Below are positions 1 through 6,811 of a DNA stretch of 9,920 bases, piece by piece (position 1 is the first letter of the stretch; the number at the start of each line of letters is the position of its first letter). The translations under genes were made by a program, and so were the position numbers. The DNA is from Acetobacteraceae bacterium (GTDB lineage: Bacteria > Pseudomonadota > Alphaproteobacteria > Acetobacterales > Acetobacteraceae), in assembly GCA_003164305.1 (NCBI GenBank), contig PLSZ01000266.1:186-10105 (forward strand), in the 5' to 3' direction. Below the pieces are notes generated by a model. That model saw only the letters and a program-made list of their open reading frames with translations. It was not told where the DNA came from and ran no database searches.

Positions 1-73
1 AAGGCCCGAGGATGACGACGAAAGGATCGAGGATGACGTTCAGGGGAAGGTCTTCGCCTTCACCGGTCTATTT

Positions 74-97
74 GATGGGTTTGTTCCGGCCATGACG
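74..97. repeat. degenerate copy of an alphaproteobacterial intergenic palindrome
   Basis: The stretch reads GATGG, a short spacer, then CCGGCCATGACG. The right half matches the familiar dispersed alphaproteobacterial element whose palindromic core gives peptide strings like MAGTSPAMT when wrongly translated. The left half is eroded, so the two arms no longer pair fully. It lies about 50 bp beyond the stop codon of the OmpA-type gene, a usual place for such elements. A plus-strand reading frame is open from position 2 to a stop at 149-151, but it runs straight through this element and looks non-coding. Only one copy is visible here, so the assignment rests on remembered similarity. Confidence 0.35.
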
Positions 98-108
98 CGG
101 GGGATGGA

Positions 109-132
109 GGGGGCGCCGCGCCAGCAGCCCCC
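109..132 (-). terminator. GC-rich inverted repeat downstream of the OmpA-type gene, possible terminator
   Basis: GGGGGC at 109-114 is complementary to GCCCCC at 127-132, with a 12-nt loop between them. On the minus strand the hairpin begins about 15 nt after the TAA stop of the OmpA-type gene. No T-tract follows it, so it is not a classical intrinsic terminator. It may slow polymerase or protect the 3' end of the mRNA. An alternative small fold (GGCGC-C-GCGCC, 112-122) competes with it. Confidence 0.3.
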
Positions 133-147
133 CCCGGTCACGCGTAC

Positions 148-1212
148 TTAATGAAAAACGATTTCCACGCGCCGATTCTGCGGCTCGCGCACACCGGGAC
201 CGGTCGGCACAAGCAGCTTCGTGTCGCCGTAAGCGTGCATGGAAATCACGTTTTGCGGCACGCCATCACGGACCAACTCGCCGGCGACCACGCGCGCGCG
301 CCGCTCCGACAGTCCCTGATTATACGACGGAGTGCCCGAAGTGTCGGTGTTTCCGTCCACGTCGATCCGCGTGAACTGATTGGACCGCGAGAAAGACGCG
401 GCATCCCGGACAATGCCGGATGCCCGATCGGTCAGGTCGGCTCTGTCCCAATCGAAGAATACGAGGAAGGTCTTCGCTCCCATATCCGCGACCGGCATCG
501 GGGCCATGGCGGGAACGGGCGCGGGAGCCTGCCCGAACGTATAGCGCAGGCCGATCAGCACGCTGTGATTGTAGTCGTCCCGGAAGGTGATCGCGCCATG
601 GCTCGATGCCCCGGCGGTTGGCGTGACGGTGATGCCATAGGACCGGTCGCCCATCAGCCCCATGAAGCGATATTCGGCGGTCAACGCGAGCCCAGGAACC
701 GAGTCGATCGGATACGACACGCCCAGAATGGCCTGGTAAGCGAAGTCGCCCTGGTTATGGTCGGGATCGTAGTAGGTATAGCCGGGACCCGCGCCGTGCA
801 GACCTTGATCGATCACCCACTGGTAGCCGACGCCCACGCCGACGTACGGCTGAACCATCGGCACCACGCCGACAAAGTCATAAAGCACGTTGGCCATCGC
901 GCCGGCCTTCTTTTCCAGGCCGCCCGGATTGTGCAGTCCGTTCTCGATGAAGTCGCCTTCGAGCTCGGCCCGGAAACCGTTACCGAAGCCCCAACCCATG
1001 CTCAATACGCCGGCTCCGCCCAGATAAGGGTGGGAATGTCCGGTCACCACGCCTCCGGAAAGCCCGAACCTGGGGTTCTCATCCTGTAGGAAATCGAATC
1101 CCAGCCCCCCCGCGACATATGGACCCTCGATGGTCTGGGCCTGGGCGTTCATTGGGGCAATCATTGGCAGGACCAGCATGCTCGCGCCGAGCAGCGCACC
1201 GCGCAGTGTCAT
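148..1212 (-). CDS. OmpA-family outer-membrane protein (beta-barrel plus peptidoglycan-binding domain)
   Basis: This is an outer-membrane protein that probably anchors the outer membrane to peptidoglycan. The 354 residues open with a Sec signal peptide (hydrophobic about 6-20, with an AQA cleavage site ending at A25). A glycine- and aromatic-rich beta-barrel of the small eight-strand type spans about 28-226, and its last strand reads SVLIGLRYTF. A Pro/Ala linker (228-240) leads to an OmpA C-terminal domain (about 247-354). The binding loop reads GNTDTSGTPSYNQGLSERRA. D290 and R305 match in spacing the Asp/Arg pair that holds diaminopimelate in characterised OmpA domains. GNTD replaces the common GHTD. 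The ATG at 1212 is supported by GGAG at 1220-1223, seven bases upstream. The gene stands alone and is transcribed away from the small gene at 1491. The family is secure; porin activity and true orthology to E. coli ompA are not shown. Confidence 0.93.
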   Translation of the reverse strand: MTLRGALLGASMLVLPMIAPMNAQAQTIEGPYVAGGLGFDFLQDENPRFGLSGGVVTGHSHPYLGGAGVLSMGWGFGNGFRAELEGDFIENGLHNPGGLEKKAGAMANVLYDFVGVVPMVQPYVGVGVGYQWVIDQGLHGAGPGYTYYDPDHNQGDFAYQAILGVSYPIDSVPGLALTAEYRFMGLMGDRSYGITVTPTAGASSHGAITFRDDYNHSVLIGLRYTFGQAPAPVPAMAPMPVADMGAKTFLVFFDWDRADLTDRASGIVRDAASFSRSNQFTRIDVDGNTDTSGTPSYNQGLSERRARVVAGELVRDGVPQNVISMHAYGDTKLLVPTGPGVREPQNRRVEIVFH

Positions 1213-1301
1213 TCGTCATCTCCGTCGTGAAATCGCAACCGCGCCATCCGCGGACAGTGGCTACAATTGACCGGAGGCCCAGTGGCTCCGCCGCGCGAGA
1301 A

Positions 1302-1311
1302 TTAAATTTAA
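1302..1311. promoter_or_regulatory. AT-only palindrome TTAAATTTAA upstream of the OmpA-type gene
   Basis: TTAAATTTAA is a perfect 10-bp palindrome and an AT island in otherwise GC-rich DNA. It lies 90-99 bp upstream of the OmpA-type start codon. It could be an operator half-site, a nucleoid-protein site or part of the promoter. No recognised consensus was matched. The rest of the 1213-1490 interval holds a small inverted repeat (ACGCC 1423-1427 with GGCGT 1435-1439) and no other gene I can support. Confidence 0.25.
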
Positions 1312-1374
1312 CTTCGAGACGAGGTCGTGGCGCGGAGGCCACACCTGGCGGCGACGCGCCTGATGGCTTGGGTA

Positions 1375-1403
1375 TTGAAAACGACGCGTTCGCGGCGATT
1401 CAT
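1375..1403 (+). promoter_or_regulatory. weak sigma70-like promoter candidate for the 60-residue gene
   Basis: TTGAAA (1375-1380) resembles a -35 box. Seventeen bases later ATTCAT (1398-1403) is a poor -10, matching only three of six consensus bases. It would start transcription about 80 bp before the ATG at 1491. Spacing is ideal but the -10 is weak, so this is only a candidate. Confidence 0.2.
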
Positions 1404-1490
1404 GTGACAAGGACGGCAACGTACGCCGAATACAGGCGTTGTTAATGTAGACCAGGCATTCGGGTTCTGGACTTTTAACTGGAGCGACCC

Positions 1491-1673
1491 ATGGATCAGG
1501 CCAAATCGGACCTCGCCGATCGTCTTATGGAATTGAAGCGACGCCTTCAGGGAACCACCGATCCGGCGGTCGCGACCGTCATCAGCGACGACATCGCCGA
1601 TATCGAAACCCGGTTGCGGGCGATCGGAGCGGCCGGCGATCCGAGAGCTGATCAGACGACTGACATCGCGTAA
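1491..1673 (+). CDS. small hypothetical protein, 60 residues, helical
   Basis: I do not recognise this protein. It is charged and predicted mostly helical. A first amphipathic helix spans roughly residues 3-20 (ADRLMELKRRL), followed by a TTDPA turn, then a second helix at about 26-46 (ISDDIADIETRLRAI). It has no signal peptide or membrane segment and no cysteine. The two helices could form a small coiled-coil hairpin. Support for a real gene comes from an ATG preceded at six bases by GGAG (1481-1484) in a clean intergenic region, and from a balanced composition unlike the Arg-rich shadow frames elsewhere in the window. Its last 22 bp overlap, tail to tail, the end of the glucoamylase-like gene on the other strand, so the two transcripts would be antisense there. 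Function is unknown. Confidence 0.6.
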   Translation: MDQAKSDLADRLMELKRRLQGTTDPAVATVISDDIADIETRLRAIGAAGDPRADQTTDIA

Positions 1674-3979
1674 TCCTGTCCCTCCCACACGTCCTTCGCG
1701 AGCCAGCGGAAAGTGAACTGAATGACCGTCCCCGCCGGCAACCCGTTCACCGGGAGATCGGCGACGTGCACGCCAAGCCCGGTATCTCGCGTCTCGACAT
1801 CGGCCACGTTCTTCCACCCATCGACGCCCCAGTGCACCGACGCCTCCGCGGTCACCGCGACCGTCAGCCCCTGGCCCGCCCTGATTCGCCTCGGCCGGAA
1901 TCCTGGGCCCCAGATTTCGCCATCCAACGTCGGCCGCACGCCGCCATACCGCGCCCACGTCGCCTCCGGCCGATCGACCGGGCGGCCCAATACGTAGCCG
2001 TAACAAAGTTTGATGAACTCGCTGTGCGCCCAGACCAGGGGCATCGCCGAACCGCTGGGTTTCCCCTTCGCCAGGCCGTGTTCGGGGATCGGATCGGTGT
2101 CCCACACCTGCTCGGGGATCAGGCCCAAAGGGCTTCCCATGGCGATCATCGCCTCCAGGTAAGGCAGCGCGTCCTTCCCGGCGGATAGTTCGTAATGCCC
2201 GCGCTCGCCGGTCAGCAACGGCCAGCCGCGGCCGACGCCGGTGCCGTCGAACGGGCTGCCGTCCGCGTGCTCGCCATAGCCATCGTCGTTGTAGCGATGC
2301 CAGACCGGCCCGTTCGGCGTGTCCGTCTTCAACAAATGATCCACCACCGCCACGCTGGCGACGATCGCCGGATCGTCCGCCCGCCGCAGCCCAAAGCGCA
2401 CCAGTTGCAGAAAGTCGGTGGCGATCTGCGCGTTCGCCGGCAACCCCGGATCGGCCGCCAGGTTCTTGATGGAAACGGCTTCCAGCAGCGCCCCGTCGCG
2501 GGTCAGCACATCCGCCGGCGCGATTCTGGTGTAATAACCATTGATGCCAAGCTGGCGCGACAATGGCGTGTCCTCGACGAACGCCCACTCTTCCAGATGG
2601 GCGTTCCAGCAATCGGCCATGCGCAGCGCGAACGCGCTGGCCTCGCCGTCCAGGAACGCGCTGCCCTCAACCAGAGCGCCGATCGCGACGGCGAGGGTGA
2701 AGGTGTTGACGCCCGCGTCCTCCTCCCACCGGTCCTGGCCGGTCGCGGGACCTTCGCGGCAGATGAAGCCGACCGCGCGCAGGATCATGTCCCTGACCGG
2801 AATGCCATCCAACGCGCCGGCCTCCCGCAACGCGGCGGCCAGCAGCACGGGGAACGCCGCCTCATCGAGTTGGATGCCCTGCCAGAACGCGGAGCCGCCC
2901 AACCATTGGTTCTGATACCAATGACCATCCGCCTGTTGCGTGGCGATCAAATAGCGCAGCACGTCGCGCGCTTCCTCGAAGTCCCCCATGGCGATCAGCG
3001 CGCCCGCCGTTTCCACCAGATCGCGCGACCATACGAGGTGGTAACCGCCGCGGCTCTGGCTGGCCTCGCCCCACGGGACCGACAGGCTGGCCACCGCCGC
3101 GCCGGAATAGGTCCGATCCTGGTGCACCTTCAGCACCATGGCGGACAGCGCCAGAGCGCGATCGATATCGTCGCGGATCGCCGGCCATCGCCCGGTCGCC
3201 AGCCAGGTCTCCCAGGCGTCGCGATGCCCGTCCCAGATCTCGGAGAAGTCCGCCATCAGAGCCGAAACGGCCAGCGTCGCCGCCGATTCCTTGCTGGTGG
3301 CGAGGCCCAGAGCCAGGGTTCCCCGCACCGGCAACTCCCCCATCAGCGCCACCGACGCTGGGCCGGCGCTATCGTATTCCCAGGTCATGTGGCCGTGCTG
3401 GTTGAAGTCCTGCCAGCCGTCGCTCGATTCCAGGCATCCGGCTGAACAGCGGCCGAACGCGTCGCCGCCGTCGGGACCCGCCGCGGATAACGCGAGCCCG
3501 AACGGCCCCTGCTCCGCCCACAGCGTGGTGCGGCCGCTATGTTGAGCCACCCACGCGATGTTGTTGTCCGCGTCGCCACCCAGCCGGCTCGCCAGGAGTG
3601 CGTAAGGGCGCAGTTCCGGGTCGCCCTCCAGGCGGAACCGCAGCACCAGGGCGTCGCGGCGTTGCGCCGGGCAGATTTCCAGCGTGAAGGTGAAGCGCGG
3701 ATGGGTGTGCACGATCGTCACCGCCGGCACGCCGGGGGCGGGCAGGGTGACGGTGTAGTTCTCCATTCGCCTCAGTTCGACCCAGAAACCGCGGTCGTCG
3801 GCGATGATGAAGCCGAGGTCCTTGATCTGCGGGATGTCGATGCGGGGGTAGTAGACTTCGGTGACGATCCCCTCGGCGATGGTGAACCACAGGCGGGAGG
3901 ACCCCAGGCTGGCGCCCACCATGTCCTTGCGGGCGGAGGCCCAGGTGGGGCGGGCGAATGGGGCGGCGGGTGCTTGCAT
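1652..3979 (-). CDS. GH15 glucoamylase-like glycoside hydrolase (glucan 1,4-alpha-glucosidase family)
   Basis: The enzyme probably releases glucose from non-reducing ends of alpha-glucans or related glucosides. Its 775 residues fit bacterial GH15 enzymes. An N-terminal beta-sandwich domain spans about 1-250 and begins with the typical SRLWFTIAEGIVTEVYYPRID segment. An (alpha/alpha)6 barrel follows at about 265-665 and contains GGYHLVWSRDLVETAG (311-326), DRWEED (416-421), RGWPLLTGERGHYEL (584-598) and PLVWAHSEF (647-655). E419/E420 are candidates for the general acid and E654 for the base, by analogy only. A C-terminal beta-sandwich tail ends the protein. No signal peptide is visible, so it should act in the cytoplasm on stored or imported glucan. 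The ATG at 3979 places the family's usual N-terminal block correctly, but no good Shine-Dalgarno precedes it. It lies 94 bp after the ABC ATPase gene on the same strand. Some GH15 members act on trehalose or dextran-derived sugars, so substrate is open. Confidence 0.92.
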   Translation of the reverse strand: MQAPAAPFARPTWASARKDMVGASLGSSRLWFTIAEGIVTEVYYPRIDIPQIKDLGFIIADDRGFWVELRRMENYTVTLPAPGVPAVTIVHTHPRFTFTLEICPAQRRDALVLRFRLEGDPELRPYALLASRLGGDADNNIAWVAQHSGRTTLWAEQGPFGLALSAAGPDGGDAFGRCSAGCLESSDGWQDFNQHGHMTWEYDSAGPASVALMGELPVRGTLALGLATSKESAATLAVSALMADFSEIWDGHRDAWETWLATGRWPAIRDDIDRALALSAMVLKVHQDRTYSGAAVASLSVPWGEASQSRGGYHLVWSRDLVETAGALIAMGDFEEARDVLRYLIATQQADGHWYQNQWLGGSAFWQGIQLDEAAFPVLLAAALREAGALDGIPVRDMILRAVGFICREGPATGQDRWEEDAGVNTFTLAVAIGALVEGSAFLDGEASAFALRMADCWNAHLEEWAFVEDTPLSRQLGINGYYTRIAPADVLTRDGALLEAVSIKNLAADPGLPANAQIATDFLQLVRFGLRRADDPAIVASVAVVDHLLKTDTPNGPVWHRYNDDGYGEHADGSPFDGTGVGRGWPLLTGERGHYELSAGKDALPYLEAMIAMGSPLGLIPEQVWDTDPIPEHGLAKGKPSGSAMPLVWAHSEFIKLCYGYVLGRPVDRPEATWARYGGVRPTLDGEIWGPGFRPRRIRAGQGLTVAVTAEASVHWGVDGWKNVADVETRDTGLGVHVADLPVNGLPAGTVIQFTFRWLAKDVWEGQDYAMSVV

Positions 3980-4073
3980 GGGGGGCCTGCCTGGTTGGTG
4001 ATGCGAGTGCGCGCGCCACGTCCATCGTTCTTACGCCCTTCGCCATCCCGCGTGGGACGCCAGCCGGGACGCG

Positions 4074-5147
4074 CTAGAATATCCGTGCGCCGCCGGCTGG
4101 CAACGCCAACCAGACCGCGTCTCCCACCGGATACGTTTTTCCGGCCAGAGGGTTCGATTGCACCACCTGGATCGCCTGCTCGCCGCACCGGACGACATAT
4201 TCCGCCTTGGAGCCCAGATAGACACGGCTTTCGACCACGCCCGCCAACCCGGAGCCGGAGGGCGCGAACGCGATGGCCTCCGGGCGGGCGATCGCCTCCA
4301 CCATCGCGCCCACCGCGACAGGCGCGTCCGACGCGATCCGCCACGCGAAGCCGTTGACGTCGAGTGTCGCGCCGGTGTCATCCGCCGCGGTCACCATGCC
4401 GCGGATCAGGTTGGTCTGGCCCAGAAAGCCCGCGACGAAGCGGGACGCGGGACGTTGATACAGTTCCTCGGCGGTGCCGATTTGCGCGACGCGGCCGCCG
4501 TCCATGATGGCGATGCGGTGGGAGATCGCCATCGCCTCTTCCTGGTCGTGCGTGACATAGATCGTGGTGATCGCCAGGTCTTTTTGCAGGCGAGCGATCT
4601 CGGTCCGCATTTGCACCCGCAGATGCGCGTCCAGGTTGGACAGCGGCTCATCGAACAGCAGCACCCGCGGCTTGATGGCGATCGCGCGCGCCAGGGCCAC
4701 GCGCTGCTGCTGTCCGCCCGACAGTTCGCTGATCATGCGATCGCCCAGACCGGGAAGGCCGACCTGGAGCAGGCCTTCCTCGACACGGGCGGCGATATGG
4801 GCGGCGCTCTGGCGTTTCACCCGCAGGCCATACGCGACGTTTTCGAACACCGACAGATGCGGGAACAGCGCGTAGGTCTGGAACACGAAGCCGATGTCGC
4901 GGCGGTTGGCGGGCAGGTTCGTGACGTCCTCCCCGCCGAACAGGATCGTCCCCGCCGACGGCGCCTGGAACCCGGCGATCATCCGCAAGGTCGTCGTCTT
5001 GCCGCAGCCGGAGGCGCCGAGCAGCGTCAGGAACTCGCCGGGCCGGACGTCGAGGTCGAGTTCCTTCACCGCCATGACGTCGCCGCGGCGTTCATGATGG
5101 AATGTCGCCGACAAGCCGGTCAGGCGAATGGCGACCGAGCCGCTCAT
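4074..5147 (-). CDS. ABC transporter ATP-binding protein (PotA/FbpC/PhnT-like)
   Basis: This cytoplasmic ATPase powers the importer encoded just upstream. All nucleotide-binding motifs are present in its 357 residues: Walker A GASGCGKT (44-51), Q-loop Q90, signature LSGGQQQR (142-149), Walker B RVLLFDEP (161-168) with E167 as catalytic base, D-loop SNLD (170-173) and switch His H200. A TOBE-type regulatory domain follows from about residue 235, with the arrangement common to the CUT/Pot/Fbp ATPases. The ATG at 5147 overlaps the permease stop codon in an ATGA arrangement (5144-5147), which indicates translational coupling. Sequence feel is closest to the ferric/spermidine/2-aminoethylphosphonate group. 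The ATPase alone does not reveal the substrate. Confidence 0.96.
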   Translation of the reverse strand: MSGSVAIRLTGLSATFHHERRGDVMAVKELDLDVRPGEFLTLLGASGCGKTTTLRMIAGFQAPSAGTILFGGEDVTNLPANRRDIGFVFQTYALFPHLSVFENVAYGLRVKRQSAAHIAARVEEGLLQVGLPGLGDRMISELSGGQQQRVALARAIAIKPRVLLFDEPLSNLDAHLRVQMRTEIARLQKDLAITTIYVTHDQEEAMAISHRIAIMDGGRVAQIGTAEELYQRPASRFVAGFLGQTNLIRGMVTAADDTGATLDVNGFAWRIASDAPVAVGAMVEAIARPEAIAFAPSGSGLAGVVESRVYLGSKAEYVVRCGEQAIQVVQSNPLAGKTYPVGDAVWLALPAGGARIF

Positions 5148-6805
5148 GTGCCGATCCCGCCGATGCTCAGGGTCGGCGCGGTCAACCGCTTCAGCGTCAG
5201 GTTGAGCAGGCCGGTGACGATCAGCACCACGGCGATGACGAACACCGAGAATGCCGCGGCCGGTCCCAGAGCGACCTCCGTCATGTTCTCCAGGATCTTC
5301 ACCGTGATCAGCGTCCAGTTGATGGAGACGAGGAAGATCGTGGCGCTGATCGCGGTCATCGAGCGGATGAACACGACGCCCAGTCCGGCGAAAAACGCGG
5401 GCAGGATCAGCGGCAGCATGACGCGCCGGAAGGTGGTGAGGTTGCCGGCGCCGAGACTGGCCGAGGCTTCCTCCATGCTGGTGTCGATCTGGCGCAGCAG
5501 GGCGATCGTGGTGCGGATACCGGTGGGGCTGTAGCGGAATACGTAGCAGGCGATGATGATGGTCGCGGTGCCGGTCAACGCCAGCGGCTTGTCGTTGAAG
5601 GCCAGCAGATAGGCGATGCCGACGATGGTGCCGGGCAGCGCGTAGTTCAGCATGCTGATCACTTCCAGCGCGCGCCGGCCGGTGAATTTCACGCGGCCGA
5701 TCAGGTAGCCGGCGACGATGCCATACAGACCGCCAAGCGGCATGCCGATCAGCGCGATGATCATGGTGTCCTCGATCGCCGGCAGGCCCTCGGTGAAGAT
5801 GACGCGGTAATGTTCCAGGGTCAGCGTGTGGTTGGCGCCGAACGCCATGACGATGGAGGCGAAGAACAGCAGCGCGTAGAAGTAAAGGATGGTCGCGGTC
5901 AGCGCGACGCAGGCGGCGAGCAATGCCAGGCGCGCGCCGCGGGACACGGCGTCGCGGCGCGACGCGGCGGCGGCTTTGCCGGACACCGTGACGTAGGAGC
6001 GTCCGGCGGTGAAACGCTCCTGCGCGTAGAACACGATTCCGGCGGGAACCAGCAGCAACAGCGACAGGATGGCGCCGCTTTTCAGGTCGAACATGCCGGT
6101 GATTTGCAGGTAGGCCTCGGTCGGCAGCACGGGAAAGTCGCTGCCCGCCAGGATCAGCGGCGTCGCGAAATCGGCCAGGGAACAGCCGAACAGCAGCAGG
6201 AACGCGTTCGCCAGACCGGGAATGATCAGCGGCATGGTCACCGTGCGGAAGGCGTGCCAGCGGGAGCCGCCGAGGCTGAACGATGCTTCCTCAAAACTGC
6301 CGCCGATCGAGGCCAGCATCGGCCGCAGGGCGAGGTAGGCGATCGGGAAATAGGTGATCGTCTCGGCCGCGAGCGTGCTGGTCAGGCCATAAACCTTGAC
6401 GTTGCCGATGCCGAACAATCCGTAGGTGATCAGGCCGCGCGGCCCGAACGAAAACACGAAGGCGATCGACGTGGTGAATGGCGGCGAGATCAACGGCAGC
6501 AAGGTCGCGGTGTCGATCAGCCGGATTGTCCGCCGCGACAGGTTGGCGCGCTCGGCGGTGAAAGCGAAGACCAGGCCGATCGCGGTGCCGGCGGCGCCGA
6601 CCAGCAGCGCCAGCACCAGGCTGTTACGCAACGCGCGCAGGTTGTTCGGGTTCTCGACCGCGGCGAGAAGTGGGCCGAGCGCGAGGTGTCCCTCATCGAA
6701 AAACGCCCGGCCCAGAAGCATGGTCAGCGGATAGACGATGAACAGCGCCAGCAGCAGCCACAGCACCAGCATCCCGCCGGCGCCGAACAGGCGTGTCCGG
6801 AGCAC
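5144..6805 (-). CDS. ABC transporter permease, fused two-module (FbpB/PhnU2/AfuB type)
   Basis: This inner-membrane subunit forms the translocation path. Its 553 residues hold two fused permease modules of the binding-protein-dependent type, so one chain replaces the usual dimer. Each module carries an EAA coupling loop: EEASFSLGGSRWHAFRTVTM (172-191) and EEASASLGAGNLTTFRRVML (445-464). These dock to the ATPase. About twelve hydrophobic helices are visible, beginning at residues 11-31 and 62-82; module two starts near 295, after a basic, Ala-rich linker (270-292). The start is GTG at 6805, six bases after the binding-protein stop, with no strong Shine-Dalgarno, which suggests translational coupling. 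An ATG twelve codons in is a less likely start. Fused permeases of this length occur in ferric iron, 2-aminoethylphosphonate and hexose-phosphate importers. Confidence 0.95.
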   Translation of the reverse strand: MLRTRLFGAGGMLVLWLLLALFIVYPLTMLLGRAFFDEGHLALGPLLAAVENPNNLRALRNSLVLALLVGAAGTAIGLVFAFTAERANLSRRTIRLIDTATLLPLISPPFTTSIAFVFSFGPRGLITYGLFGIGNVKVYGLTSTLAAETITYFPIAYLALRPMLASIGGSFEEASFSLGGSRWHAFRTVTMPLIIPGLANAFLLLFGCSLADFATPLILAGSDFPVLPTEAYLQITGMFDLKSGAILSLLLLVPAGIVFYAQERFTAGRSYVTVSGKAAAASRRDAVSRGARLALLAACVALTATILYFYALLFFASIVMAFGANHTLTLEHYRVIFTEGLPAIEDTMIIALIGMPLGGLYGIVAGYLIGRVKFTGRRALEVISMLNYALPGTIVGIAYLLAFNDKPLALTGTATIIIACYVFRYSPTGIRTTIALLRQIDTSMEEASASLGAGNLTTFRRVMLPLILPAFFAGLGVVFIRSMTAISATIFLVSINWTLITVKILENMTEVALGPAAAFSVFVIAVVLIVTGLLNLTLKRLTAPTLSIGGIGT

Positions 6806-6811
6806 GCCGCG

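Noticed and set aside
2..151. plus-strand frame open from the window edge, possibly the end of an upstream gene
   Set aside because: It runs through a dispersed palindromic element and a run of cytosines, and the peptide (FVPAMTRG...QQPPPVTRT) looks like translated repeat, not protein.
1308..2612. 434-codon minus-strand frame overlapping the glucosidase in another frame
   Set aside because: It overlaps GH15-coding sequence, has an Arg/Gly-rich product and no domain; GH15 coding in the other frame is certain.
2195..3445. 416-codon plus-strand open frame opposite the glucosidase gene
   Set aside because: Composition is Arg/Gln/His-rich and the GH15 motifs on the minus strand fully explain the region.
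4040..4073. terminator between the ATPase and glucosidase genes (TCCC-GCGT-GGGA)
   Set aside because: The stem is only four base pairs with no T-tract, so it is not convincing evidence that transcription stops before the glucosidase gene.
4158..5534. 458-codon plus-strand open frame opposite the ATPase gene
   Set aside because: It is a shadow of the ATPase and permease genes: the peptide is His/Arg/Asp-rich without a domain, while the opposite strand holds a complete set of ATPase motifs.
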